Shown here: in pieces, positions 22,601-34,859 of the stretch | Layout of the letters: the number at the start of each line of letters is the position of its first letter | How positions within the stretch are numbered: position 1 is the stretch's first letter | NCBI GenBank assembly: GCA_022592435.1 | Contig: JABYQS010000027.1 | Location: forward strand, 248,001 to 312,000 | Origin: Cerioporus squamosus | Taxonomy: Eukaryota > Basidiomycota > Agaricomycetes > Polyporales > Polyporaceae | Direction: 5' to 3' | DNA length: 64,000 nt | Notes under the pieces: model-generated | Told to the model about the DNA's origin: nothing | Database searches by the model: none | What the model saw: the letters and a program-made list of their open reading frames with translations, nothing else | Made by a program: the position numbers and the translations under genes

Positions 22601-23615
22601 CGTGTGGCTCGTATCGTCGTCGCCTTCGTCCCTTTCATATTCCCTCTCCTCCTCGCCCGCCCGCTTATCACCCACCATACATCATCGTTTCGTCCGACCC
22701 CGTTCGTCTCGTCTTCCTCGCTGTCTGTGCTTTGCCATCTTGCGCTGTGCATCTCTCCCTGCGCCTACGCTATGTATGATGTGTCCCTGCCCCTGCCCGC
22801 TCATGATCTCCGCCTACATTCCCCCGTACACACACACACAACCACCACTCTGCATCGCATGTCCTGTGTATGTCCTGTATCACGGCCGCATCTGCATCGT
22901 CCACATTTCTCGTCCATGTATCGCACATCATAACCCTCGTAAACCATCCTCATCACAACCGATCCCCGTCCCCGTCCCCGCCCTTATACTTATTCCCCAT
23001 GCCTCTGAGGATGCTCGAGGCTGTATCGACTTTTTTTTTTACCCCCACTTAGCATACGTACCTACGTCTAGCATGCACCCCCCCTCCCCCGATGTCACTG
23101 CCCGCATTACGCCACTGTTACTCCCCCCGCCGACCTGATCTCCCTCCGACCACCGACTGCCCCGACCGCACGCACATGCCATTTGTACCCGGCTATATGG
23201 TAGACCACTCACTCACTGTGTGGGCGCGAGCACCCGCACGCGTTATTGTGTATAATACCTGTAGTAGTTCTTTTCGTATTGATTTTATTCGGACGTTCAT
23301 CGCGAGCAAGCCAACTGGATCGACTGTTATCTATTCGTCCGGCAACGGAGACTAATGGCGAGCGAGGGAGGGAGCAAGGGAGAGTGTTTGGTGAGCGAGC
23401 GGACGACTGGCCGCTTGGTCCCCTCCGTCTCGACTCTTGAACCGCACGTTCACATTGCCTACCTCACTCGGGCCTCTTGAAATCGAGGGACGTCATACTC
23501 GTGAGGTGCGGGGTTGATTTTATGCGATCGTCTTTGTGGGTAGTTAAATGTTGTAGTACAGTGTACACTTTACTGACACAGCCCAGCCGATGTGGGTGCC
23601 CGGATCGTCGTCTCT
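22601..23615. other. 3' region of the phosphatase gene with simple repeats
   Basis: Convergent spacer, strongly pyrimidine-rich on the plus strand. It contains a CA dinucleotide run (about 22827-22841), CCCCGTCC-type repeats near 22966-22980 and a T10 tract at 23031-23040. It probably includes a long 3' untranslated region. Plus-strand open frames here are C/T-rich low complexity and are not genes. Confidence 0.5.
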
Positions 23616-26350
23616 TCAGATGAACGCCTGGGCTTGCAACTTCCATAGCTTCGCATATTCTCCGTCGCTGTTCAATAGTGCCTCATGAGTCCCCGATTCA
23701 ACGATGCCCGATTCGTCCATGTAGCTGCAGCGCAAAAGTATCAATTGCCGCATACTAACAGCAGCCAGGAAGGTCGACGACGTACAGAATCAGGTCGGCG
23801 TGCTTCGTCAGGTTGCCGAACCGGTGCGACGAGAAGACCATCGTCTTGTTGCCCCGCAGCTGCCGGAGTCGGTCGAACAGATCTGTCCGACTTTGTGAGC
23901 ATCATCGCATGTCACGACAGCGGAGGTTGCGTCCAACAGGTACGCACCGTGCTCCGCGGCGGGATCAAGCGCAGCGCTCGGCTCGTCGAACAGGAGGAGA
24001 CCGACCTTGGAGTCTTCCTGGACGACCGAGCGCATGAACGTCCGCGCGACCGCCAGCCGCTGCATCTGCCCTCCGCTCAGCGCGGTCGCCTCGTCGACTT
24101 CACGCCCGCGGCGTCGCGCAGAGCGTCGTAGTTGACCTTGCGGCCGGTGAAGAGCGTGTGGCCCTCGGACGTGCTCGAGTACTCGGTGGAGACGGGCGGC
24201 TCGAGGTACGTGTTGAAGCCTTCTGGGAGCTTCTCCACGAACGTCTCCGCGCCGGCGAGGCGGGCGGCGAGCCGGACACGGTCGCCGTCGTGGGAGGTGG
24301 CGGGGTCGCCCATGGCGATGTTGTCACGAATCTTGTGGGCGAGTCGGTGAGCACATGAGCAGCGAAGGTCTCAGAAAAGGCACATACGGAGAGCGGGAAG
24401 ATGGTGTAGTCTTGGAACAGCACCGATATGGCTTGACGGAGGTCGTGGAGCTTGAGTGTGCGGATATCGTGTCCTCCGAAGAGGATCTGGCCTTCTTCCG
24501 GGTCGTACAGCCGCGTCGCGAGCTTCAGGATAGTGCTCTTGCCTGATCCATTGCCACCGACGATCACCTACGCATTGGACCGTCAGAGTCTACCGGGTTG
24601 CAGAGAAGGTGAACGACATACGCAAAGTTCTCCCGGTCCGACACTGAAAGAAATGTTGCACAGCGCGTACTTCTCAGCCTCAGGGTACTTGAAGGATACG
24701 TTCCTGCAGTGTGCTATCAGTCACCGCCGATCCCCTCGACGTAGATGAGGGAAAGTTCCTGACTTGAACTCTAGAGCAACTCCTGATCGGACTTGTGACG
24801 CCTCCTCGGGGAACGGGATGGTCCCGTCGGGCACAACATTCTCGATCTTCACGACTTCGTACACCTTCTTCACAGCAGTGAGCTGCTGCTCGATGCCCCG
24901 CGTCCGGTAGATCATCGAATGGAACGACCACAAGAACTTGTTCGCTGCGTCCTGTACGAGGCTGAGGGACGCGAGCGAGACAGGAATGCTCGTAGGGTAC
25001 TGTGCCGCACGGAAAGTGAACACGATCTATCTCGGCGCTGTGAGCTGAAGGGCACCCGTTTTGAGAGTGAAGAAATGCGCACCTGCGGAAGTTGGGCAAG
25101 CGGCTGATTGAACACCGACCAAATGCTTGGTATGGGCCACTCGATCAGGTCCTCCCATTCGCTCCATTCTGCATCCTTGTCTCCGACTCGTTCGGCCGCG
25201 TTCTTGAACTCTGGAAGATATCTCAGTACTGCGCATCGTCGTTTCGGGGGCTAAAAATAACGTACCAGAGGTCGCATGTTCTCCCAGATTGCCCGCGACA
25301 AACTCCTTGCGATGCCAGCTCGAACGAACGACACTCTTCCAGGCCTTCATCTTCATGAAGTCCTCGTTGACGGTGCGTGCCAGCCAGACTGCGCCAAAGA
25401 TGTCCGTCAGCGGTGATAGCTGATTGGTTGTCTAGATTGAGAACACACTTCGCGGGGACTGGAAGATTGGCATCCGTGCCGCGTAGACCAGCGCCTCCGC
25501 AGACAGCGTGAGCACCGCGAGCAATGGACCGTCCGGCTGCCCGCGCAGGACTTGAACCAATACGAGAGTCTGCGCGACCAGCCGTGTGACGATGCTCACG
25601 ATATCGGTGACCAGCTCCAGCGTACGCCAGATCACCGACTGTCCGTAGTAGTCGTCGGTCGTGTCTTGCAGCTGGCGTTTTACCTCGGTTTTGTTGTACG
25701 TCGGGTGATCCAGACGAGCATAGGCGTGGAAACAGTGCAGCGCCCACCAACGCCGGATGCGAGCATTGAGGGGCTTCTCAACCTTCTTCTGGATGCGGTC
25801 AAAGAAGAATTCCGCGGTGGTGCATGCAATCCTGCCAGCGGCAATGCGAAGGAGCCGCTCCTTATCGACTGTGCGAGTCTCGATCGCGCTTTGCGTCTAG
25901 GCAGAGCGTCAGAACCACGTTGGATCTCATCATCACGGCAACCTACAATTGCTAGGAGCTCTCCTTGGAACCTGAGAACACACGATGTGAGTTTTCGTCT
26001 ACGAACGTGCTCGACAGTGCGGCTCACCAGATGGCGATAGCCGGTACAAGGGCGTCGCCCAGTTGCGCCAATGCGTAGATGAGCACTAGTGGGGCACATC
26101 CCGGTATACTGAGGACGTCTTTAAACATCCGCATGAGGTAGGGCAAGCAGTCCACTAGCTCGCGGAGCTTGTTGAGGATGGGGGCTAGAGCGAACCGAGG
26201 ACTATCCACCTCGATCTCCTCGTAGAAGTCCCAGACACCTAGTCGTGCGCGTTTGATGCGTGTCTTCGGTGAGGTCGACTTTGCATCCCCATTCGCTGCA
26301 TCCCCATTCGCGAGCTTGCAAAATGGAGCTAGTTTGGGATCGTGAGACAT
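23616..26350 (-). CDS. ABC half-transporter, copy 1
   Basis: Read from the ATG at 26350 to a stop at 23616-23618 through many short introns. The N-terminal cytosolic segment ([15 protein letters not shown]) is followed by a membrane domain (helices from about residue 85, with [21 protein letters not shown] before a helix). The nucleotide-binding domain has Walker [16 protein letters not shown]-loop [12 protein letters not shown], signature [12 protein letters not shown], Walker [13 protein letters not shown] and H-loop VFSSHRFGN. The end is [15 protein letters not shown], as in the other copies. One membrane domain plus one ATPase domain makes it a half-transporter expected to dimerise. Substrate and membrane are unknown. 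Just before LSGGQ the frame slips by one base (near 24085, after DAAGVKS), so it may be a recent pseudogene or carry a sequence error. It is the leftmost of three tandem paralogues. Confidence 0.8.
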
Positions 26351-26390
26351 GATGAGCTTGTGTAGTGGAGGAAGGGACGCACCTGGGGCC

Positions 26391-26396
26391 TATATA
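26391..26396 (-). promoter_or_regulatory. TATA-like box of ABC copy 1
   Basis: On the minus strand the sequence reads TATATAGG about 41 bases before the ATG at 26350. The short spacing implies a very short 5' leader. Confidence 0.4.
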
Positions 26397-27028
26397 GTAG
26401 TGCGCGGTGCCAATGGAGGAGCAGGAGGGGTACCTCGAGGCGCCGCCGATGCTGTGATAGTTGGATCGCAATCTTCATGACTGGTGTTTTTGGCAGCGGA
26501 ACACCGAGCTAATTGAAATCGAGGTGAAGAAGCAGTCCGCAACCGCTGTGGGCGGTCGCTACTGCCTTCGGAGCGCCGACTTGAGTCGTTATGCTAGAAG
26601 TATCTTGCGGAATTGCTGTGTACGAATGGCTTTGGCATGGTTCGAGAGCTGTGCTGAGGTGCGCTGAGGTCTCTGTTGAACTGGAATGCCGGCTGCAAGA
26701 GGAGTCAGTTCAGAGCTGGTTTGCAACGTGGTGGTAAGTCGCTGGGAAGAACTGCACCTTGGCGCTGGCAGTCCTCTCCTCCGATGTCGGAATCGGCTCT
26801 GCTCCGGATACAGCCATGCTGCGGATACAGGGAATGTCATATTGTGAAATCCATGTACGAGCTTCTTCCTAACAATAGCAGTATGTGAGTCTGGGGAGTA
26901 CAAGCTGTACAGATAGTAGTAGTCACAGTCAGCTGGTGACAAAGTCCTGAGGTGGAAATGGAGTACAGTTCAACCCTCGACCGACAACCCCGCTTTTGTC
27001 TATCTTGCAGTTATACCTGTCAGTGCGC
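26397..27028. other. Spacer between ABC copies 1 and 2
   Basis: About 630 bases containing the upstream promoter of copy 1 and the 3' region of copy 2. No gene or relic is visible apart from short overlapping frames. Confidence 0.5.
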
Positions 27029-29799
27029 TCAAACGAATGCTTGCGCTTGCAATCTCCACAGTCGCGCGTATTCACCGCTGTCCCGAACCAGCGCCTCGTG
27101 CGTTCCGGATTCAACAATTCCGGAGTCATCCATATAGCTGCAAGCGAACGAGGTCAGAGAGCACACCTCCCAACCGCATGTGGGACTCACAGAATCAAAT
27201 CCGCGTGGCGCGTCAGGTTCCCAAAACGGTGCGACGAGAACACCATCGTCTTGCTTCCTCTAAGTTCTCGCAGGCGATCAAACAAATCTAAGGAGTTTGT
27301 TAGAATATGTGGTTAAGAGGGCCGTGCTGCGCGCACCGTGTTCAGCTGCGGGATCAAGCGATGCGCTGGGCTCGTCGAAGAGCAGTAGAGCCACCTTGGC
27401 ATCTTCACGTACTACGGACCGCATGAAGGTTCTGGCGCTGTAGAGAGAGTGAGCATCTAGAGGCCCGAGGCGTAGCAACACCCTACACTGCTAGACGCTG
27501 CATCTGTCCCCCGCTTAACTCTGTCGTCGTCGAGGCCCTGATTCCAGCGGCATCTCGCACAGCGCAAATGTCAAACGCTTTCCCGAGCACCGTCTTGAAT
27601 CCTTCTGGCGGTCCGCACAACTGGTCGACTGAAGGCTTCTCTAGGAATGTATCAAATCCATCCGGGAGCTTGTCGATAAGTGATTCCGCCCCTCCAAGTC
27701 GAGCCGCTAGGCGTACACGCCCGTCGTCCTTGTTGCCGGTAGGGTCACCGAGCGCGATGTTGTCGCGAATCTGCGTCAGGAAACAAGGAAATTCAGAGTG
27801 TTGCTCACCCAGCAGAGCGCTACATCAAACATACGGATAACGGGAAATGAGTATAGTCCTGGAATAGGACCGAGATCGCTTGACGGAGATCGCTGAGCTT
27901 GAGCGTGCGGATGTCATGTCCGTCAATGAGGATCTGGCCTTCCTGAGGATCGTAGAGCCGCACAATAAGCTTGAGAATTGTGCTCTTCCCGGCTCCATTC
28001 GAGCCCACGATGACCTGCGATCCGCTTAGTGAGCTAGGTGGTGAAGGGCTTAGCGCTGCAGAGCAGTACGCACGCAAAGCTGTCCGGGGAGTAGGCTGAA
28101 GGATACGTTTCGAAGCGCGTAATCCGAGGCGTCGGGATACTTGAACGAAACATTCCTGAAGGTCACCCATTCAAGGTCAGCGTGAGCGGATAGAGGGTGC
28201 TAGAACGAACCTGCGACATACCTGAACTCGAGTGCGACGCCCGACGTTTCCTCCGCGTTGTAAAGCAGCGGAGTATCTCCGTCTGGAACCTCGTTTGGGA
28301 TGTTCATGATCTCGTAGAAGTCTCGCATGGAAGAGAATTGTCCGACGATGGATTGCGACCGAGTGATCATGCTGTAGACAGACAACGCGAAGTTCTTCGC
28401 AGCACCTTGAACCAGATTAAGGGAAGCCAGCGAACCGGGCATGTTCGCAGGATATCTGTAGGCCATCACCGTAAAAGCAATCTGACGACAATATATGAGA
28501 ACATGTGACAGTCGCGCTCCGTGATAGTCTCCCTTACCTGCGGGACATGAGCAAGAAACTCCCTCAATAGGGCCATTGCGTCTGCCGCTGGATCGTATTC
28601 TTGATCTTCCCAGCTTTTCCCGTCCTCGCCCAAAGTCTCCGAGGCATTGGTATACTCTGCAAACGGTAACATTCATGAGGAGCATGAGACGTCATATATA
28701 GACTACGGGACTTACCAGTCACAGCGTACTCTGAGAGGTTGCCCGCGACAAGCTCCTTGCGATGTTTCGGCTGCTTCACAGCGGCTTTCCACCCGCGCAG
28801 CTGTAGGTATGCCTGATTCTTTGTGGTTATCGCCCAAGCTGAGCATTCCAGGTTGAGCATGGTATCGCAACCTCCCGGATATTCCCACTCACCTCCACCA
28901 GGAGCGAACCAGTTTGAGTTGTAGGTGAGCCACGACAGCGTCTCTGACACTAAAGCAATGAGGGCCAAGAATCGCCCGCCTCGGTGCCCTTGCAGCGCTT
29001 TCAAGAGCACGAACGCCTGAGCGCTGAACTGCGTGCAAAGACTGGCATTCTCGGTCGCCATCCGCAGCGTTTGCCACATGACCGTCTGACCGTAGTCGTC
29101 CGACGCTGCGGAAAGCTTTGTTTGGACCTCCCTACGAGTGAATGTCGGCACGTCTAGCCGCGCGAAGGCTCGGAAGGCGTGCAGAGCGAACCAACGTCTG
29201 ATCCGCATATTCAGAGTGTTCCGCGCTCGGGCCCTGATGCTCTGCAGGATCATGCTCACAACGGTGCACAAGATCCTGCTCGCGCAGATCTGCAAGAGAC
29301 GACGGGTGTCTACGTTCCCGGTCTTCAATGCAACTTCCAGCTGGGACGCATGCCAGTGGTGAGCCTACGTTGTTCAGTGTGACTACACATGGACGTACCA
29401 TCTCGACCAGCCGGCTCTGGTACCTATACCGTTGCGCGGTGAGAACATGTCCTGTTTGATGTGACCGTGAAGTACTTACCACAGAGACAAGGCAGGTACC
29501 AGTCCGATCAAATGCTCGGTCACGGCGTACACGCCTAGTCGAACCTTGCAGCCAGGAAAACCTGCAACGTCCTTGATCATCCGCCCGACGTATGGAGCGC
29601 ATTGACGCAGTTGAGAGTACTGCTTTGCTACTGCGAGCAGTAGGGGGACCCGCCCGTCCGGATCCTTCTCGTCGTAATAATCCCATATGCCGACTCTTTC
29701 GTGCGTGACGACTCGGCCTGGATAGCGCTCGGATCTGATCTCCTGCGTACTTGGCTCCTTCATATCCGTGGGGAGAGATTCGGTACTGTCTGTCGCCAT
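27029..29799 (-). CDS. ABC half-transporter, copy 2 (apparently intact)
   Basis: Starts at the ATG at 29799 and ends at 27029-27031. It has the family order: N-terminal segment (HERVGIWDYYDEKDPDG), membrane domain with [39 protein letters not shown], then the ATPase domain. Key motifs are Walker [15 protein letters not shown], the Q-loop in [14 protein letters not shown], signature [15 protein letters not shown], Walker [13 protein letters not shown] and H-loop [13 protein letters not shown]. The C-terminus is GEYARLWRLQAQAFV. I traced each exon by comparison with copies 1, 3 and 4 and found no frame break, so this is the best candidate for a functional member. The segment between the Q-loop helices and the signature is longer than in ordinary exporters, as in all copies here. 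Substrate unknown. Confidence 0.85.
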
Positions 29800-30244
29800 C
29801 GCGGGTGGTGGTAGGGTTCGACGGGGTCGAGCAAGTTCAGGGATAAGCGGAATCCTAGGATACGGGCGCGTACAAAGTCAGGACACGAGGCACTTTGGTT
29901 CCATACTAGAACACTTCGAACATCGCCTTCCCGAAGATAGCAGACCACATCGACCATGCTGCAGTGATGTCCGCGCATCAGGATCCGAACGCTCCGATCG
30001 GGGTGGACGTGAAAGCCAAGAAGGGTCTGTACGAACGCTGGGTCAAGGACGCGGAGATATGAAGACTCACACTGATAGTCTGCGGTGCTGGGAATTTGTT
30101 TCCACACCTGACATCGCGCCGAAGTGGCAGATGTCTTCGGGAACAGTGGATATATACCAGCAAGGCCGTGTAAATAGCGCGTTACTGCTCTGCAAGCCAA
30201 TGTCAAGTCGTATTCCATGTCCAGTGTCTCGAGATCGACTCACC

Positions 30245-30460
30245 ACTGTCGGCAGATGAACGCTTGAACCTGCAACTTCCTCACAACCCCACGTAATCGC
30301 CGCCCTCAAGAGGCAAGTCTCCAGACTCCTCAATACCCAATGCGTTCATCTATCGCCCGCCCGTGAGTACAGCGCCACGCCCGGGACATTCTCATCCACA
30401 AATACAGGCCCGCATGTCTTGTCAAGTTGCCGAAACGACGAGTCATGATCAAAGAGGGCT
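30245..30460 (-). pseudogene. ABC transporter C-terminal relic
   Basis: Downstream of ABC copy 3, the minus strand again encodes the last parts of the family's ATPase domain. [14 protein letters not shown] (near 30420-30450) matches the H-loop region [15 protein letters not shown], followed by FVDENVPGVAL like [11 protein letters not shown]. Near 30255-30290 LRKLQVQAFI matches the C-terminal [10 protein letters not shown]. Everything 5' of the H-loop is missing and the parts are in different frames. This is a truncated, decayed extra copy, probably left by unequal exchange within the tandem array. Confidence 0.7.
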
Positions 30461-30520
30461 GGAGACTCCTCAGTCCAATCGCCCACAAAACCAAGGGCAA
30501 CAAATAGACATCGTATCCCT

Positions 30521-33379
30521 TCATACAAAGGCCTGAGCCTGCAGTTTCCATAACCTAGTATACTCCCCTTCCGTTTTGAGCAGGGAGTCGTGCGTACCAG
30601 ACTGGACGATACCAGACTCGTCCATGTACCTGACGACCGCCAGCCTCTGAGCGCAATGCTACTATGTATGGAGAGGGACGAACGTACAGGATCAAGTCCG
30701 AGTGCCTTGTCAGATTCCCGAAGCGATGGGAGGAGAACACCATCGTCTTGTTCCCTCTTAGCTTGCGCAGGCGTTCGAATAAGTCTGTGGAAGGAAGGCA
30801 TAGTTCAGTCGCAGAACCACACGATCATGTGCAAGCAAGGCAGTACCGTGCTCGGCAGCTGGGTCGAGAGACGCGCTAGGCTCATCGAACAGCAGCAAGC
30901 CAACTTCGGACGCTTCCTTCCGCACGATAGACCGCATGAACATTCGTGCTCTAGACAAGGGAGGTATCAGCCATCTTCCTGGCAAAGGGAAACGAGCACG
31001 ACCAGAATACGCACACCGCAAGCCTTTGCATCTGCCCTCCACTGAGTTCGGATTTGGTTGTGGTCTTCACGCCGGCAACATCCCGCACTGCGCTCAGGTC
31101 AAACGGTTTCCCGAGCAGCGACTTTGATCCTTCCTGCGGCCCCCCAGAGTACTCTAGCGATGGGGGCTCGAGATAGGTCTCTAGGCCATCTGAGAGCTTC
31201 TCGATGAAAGACTCTGCGCCTCCGAGACGCGCAGCCTGCCAAACGTGGCTGTCGTCGCCTCTCCCTGACGGGTCCCCGAGAGCGATATTATCGCGGATCT
31301 GTGCAAACGTATTGACGTCTTCAGCAAGTCGGTTCTGTGAAAGAACAGTCGGTGGTAGAGGGACCTGCTCACAGATAATGGAAAGTGGGTGTAGTCTTGG
31401 AAAAGGACTGATATGGCCCGGCGAGATCGCTTAGCCTGAGTGTGCGGATGTCGTGTCCTCCAATGAAGATTGCACCCTCCTGTGGATCGTACAGTCGTAC
31501 GACGAGCTTCAAAATGGTACTCTTCCCTGCACCATTTGATCCGACGATGACCTATTTCGTGCTCCGTCAGAAGATGCCAGAGCCCGAGCAGAGGCTGAGA
31601 CAGCGCACGCAGAGCTGGCCAGGAAGCAAGCGGAAGGAGATGTTGCGCAGAGCGTAGTTGTCCGTATCCGGGTACTTGAACGACACGTTCCTGCGGGACA
31701 GTCAAGTGATATGCATACGCATTCGTATGCCGGAGTCAGCACTCACCGGAACTCGAGCGCAATCCCGGCCTCGATCGATTCCCCCTGCTCCGGGTACGAG
31801 ACCGTCCCGTCGGGGACTATGTTCGGGATGTCCGCGAGCTCATATACGTCACGGACTGACTGGAGCTGATCGTCGATCCCCTGAGTTTCACTGACCAACT
31901 CGTAGATAGACCACGCGAACGAGCTCGCGGCGGACTGCACCAGGCTAAGTGCGGCCAGGGATTCTGGCATGTTGGCTGGTCTTCTGAACGCACTGATTGT
32001 GAACGCAATCTGCGTGTCCGAGTGAGGATCCGCCGTCTCTGCTGCGAAGAGGCTAGTCCCATACCTGAGGAAGATGGGCCAAGACACCCTTGACGACGCC
32101 CCAGGCGCTTACGTTCGCTGCCTTCGTCCAGGAAATCTCGTACCACGTGCGATCATCGTCGCCCAACTTCTCTGTGATCGCTTTGAACTCTGACATCGGT
32201 ATGGTATCAGATGCTTCGATCGAGGTGTCTCCATTATGGAGGTGAGTGCTCACCAGACGTCGCATACTCAGCAAGGTTTCCAGCGACGAGCTCCTTCCTA
32301 TGTTTCTCTTCCTTGACAGCCTTCTTCCAACCACACATCTTGACATAGTCCTTGTTCCGGGTGTTCACAACGTACGCTGGTAGAGGCAGTATGAGCACAC
32401 ACACATCACCCCTGATCTTCAACCAACTCACCTGTCGCAACAGAGAAGACGTCAAACTGCGACAACAGCGGCACCGTCTCCGAGATCATCGTCACCCCGG
32501 CCAAGAGCAGCCCATCTGTCTGCCCTCTGAGCGCGTTGACAAGCACGAACGACTCCGCCACCAGCTGCGCCGTCGTGCTGACGATCTCCATAGCCATCTT
32601 CAGCGTCTGCCACACGACAGTCCGCCCGTAGTAGTCATCCGACGACGCCGCAAGTTGGCTTCGCACCTCCGTGCGCCCATAGGTGGGCAGGTCGAGCCGC
32701 GCGCAAGCACGGAACTGGTGCAGCGAGAACCAGCGCCGGATTCGCGCGTTGAGCGTGTTCTCCGCCTTGGTCAGGGTGTTGTACAGGACCAATCGCGCGA
32801 ACGTGCAGGCCAGGCGGCCCGCGCAGATGAGCAGAAGTTGGTGCGTGTCGATCGTGCGGGTCTCGATCGCGACTTCCATCTGGGGAGCGAAACAGAGGTC
32901 AGCGAGACAGGACTGGCCAGCGAGCACGGGGTCGGTACCATTTTGACGAGCTGTCCTTGGAACCTGCGAGGGACGAACGATGAACGCGTCAGCACCCCTT
33001 CAGATACCACATGCCAGAGTACAAGCACGCACCACAAGGTCGTTGCGGGAAGGATGGCAGTCCCGAGCGATGCGCCCACGTACAAAACCGCCTGGGACTT
33101 GCATCCCGGGATCCCGAGCACGTCCTGCACCATTCGCGCCAAGTAGGGCGCGGTTCCGACGAAGCTCTCGTACTTCTTGGTCATAGCTGTCCTGATCGGG
33201 ATCTTCCCTGCGTCCGGGTCAACCTCCACGTACTCGTCCCATACACCCATCCGTGTATGTTTGATGACGCGACCCTCATCCCTCCACTTCGCGATCTTCG
33301 TCTTGGACGGGTCGTCGTCAGTCCGCGCGCCTGAGAGCGTAGCGTCTGTGCCCGAGGCGCCCTTCTCGTCGTTTGCCAT
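30521..33379 (-). CDS. ABC half-transporter, copy 3 (one-base deletion in the ATPase domain)
   Basis: Runs from the ATG at 33379 to the stop at 30521-30523. N-terminal segment [19 protein letters not shown], a hydrophobic segment [19 protein letters not shown], membrane-domain motif [20 protein letters not shown], then an ATPase domain with Walker [15 protein letters not shown], signature [12 protein letters not shown], Walker [13 protein letters not shown] and H-loop [11 protein letters not shown]. The C-terminus is [15 protein letters not shown]. At 31420-31425 one C is missing relative to copy 4 (CTCGCCGG against CTCCGCCG), so [13 protein letters not shown] is read out of frame. Without correction the protein would lose the Q-loop, signature and Walker B. 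It is the closest relative of copy 4, which lies inverted about 16 kb to the right. Either a young pseudogene or a sequence error. Confidence 0.8.
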
Positions 33380-33560
33380 TGCGACAACGGGCAGCGCCGA
33401 GGTGGTGGGAGCACAGACGGTGGCAGTATGCTCACCTGACGGGGTTCAAGTACTGAAAGGGAAGGCACCCTAGGACCCCGGCGTGCCGAGCTACCATCGC
33501 CGCCAGCGTGTCTGTCAGATGCTGCGATGGCGGTGCCATCGTTGATGGATCCTTCGTCAA
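33380..33560 (-). promoter_or_regulatory. Upstream region shared with ABC copy 4
   Basis: On the minus strand this region contains GATGGCACCGCC, CGCAGCATCTG and GTCCTAGGGT in the same order as the region 49.6-49.7 kb upstream of copy 4. The duplication that made copies 3 and 4 therefore included promoter DNA, with later divergence. Confidence 0.55.
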
Positions 33561-34859
33561 TGAGCGGATGGACGAACCGAGGGGGGCTCAACGTGTACCT
33601 GCGCATCACAATTACGCCGCCTTTGTCCGATATCGCTAAGTATGGAACGCTGCACAGCTGGCACGCCGAGCGCAGTCTCCGAACTGCGTACTTCGGGATT
33701 GAGAGCGCGGGCGGATGAAAGTGAACGGAAAGACACCGACCCACAGAAGCCATCCACAATGGCCGTCGAGTCACAGGCCGGACGTGGACCGCCGCCTCTA
33801 GATAGGGTACGCGTCAAGATGTGACACTGCGCATTGGCACTCTTGCGTGACCGCGAACGACGAGCACAGAGGTGCTTGCTTGCCATCGGAGCCGCCTGCA
33901 CACCCAAGTGAGTGTCGTCGAACACACCTACAACTACAACACGAACATGAGGACGCACATACCGAAGAAAGCTGGATGAGCGGCTAGCCAAGGCTGCGAA
34001 GGGCACCGCTTGCGGTGATTGACAAATCTTCGGACTCGATGCGAACTGTGAGAATGGACCGTCAAACGTAAAGATGCCGACCGCCGAGGTGCAAGGAACT
34101 GACTCGTGTCTGCGAGACTCTACCGACGCCTCGATCTTGAACTTCCGGGACTGCAGGACTCGCGCGGCTCCTGGTTGACGATGACACACCGCAGCGAGAG
34201 ATTCGTCAAAGACAAACGGCCCTGGTCCTGTCCCCCAGACGGCACTCGGAATCCATGTCCAACTCAGATGGATGGAACAGGAAAAAGCCGCACTGGGCAC
34301 ATCCCGACTACTTATCTCTGAAGGGCGCGTGTCAACGAACCACACCGAAAAGCGGAGATGGAAGGCACTCGGACCGTCAGCTCACGACGTCAAAACTTGC
34401 TCGAGCGGAACACGCCTACCCCTCCGGATCGCGATCCAGTAGCGGACGCCCTTGCCACGGCTTGAGCTGCTGCAGATAGTACTCAGAAGTCAGCGGGCTC
34501 CCGAGGATTCAACATGGAAAGACCTCGTCGCACTTACCCCATGTTGATGGCCACTTGGACTTGCCGACTTGCCGGATCGGCGTCGACTGCCAGTGCAGGT
34601 TTTGTGGGTGGCACGTTCGATTGGAGCCTCGGATGCACGAGAAGCTGCCAGTGCGCTGTGCCGGGCCCAATGCCAAACGCCTTACTTCTATGTAGATCGT
34701 GCACCTGAGCAGGATCGTCAGGAAAACTACTTCATCAGAGTCGGCGCAGGACGTCGCGCGATAGTCTGACAGACGTTAAGGGCAAGCTTGAAGGCGGAGC
34801 GGCTTCGAAGCTGTTGAGGAACCACTGGCAGTCGCACAGACTGAGACCATCCTGCTAGC
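33561..34859. other. Intergenic region, no supported gene
   Basis: A 262-residue minus-strand frame (33557-34345) spans much of this stretch, but it has no domain, signal, splice structure or paralogue. I treat it as a chance open frame in GC-rich DNA. Nothing else is recognised. Confidence 0.45.

Noticed and set aside
30590..31127. Plus-strand frames over ABC copy 3
   Set aside because: Shadows of the minus-strand ATPase domain exons.
33557..34345. A 262-residue minus-strand open frame
   Set aside because: No domain, signal, paralogue or splice structure. It overlaps ABC copy 3 upstream DNA and has the composition of random GC-rich sequence.
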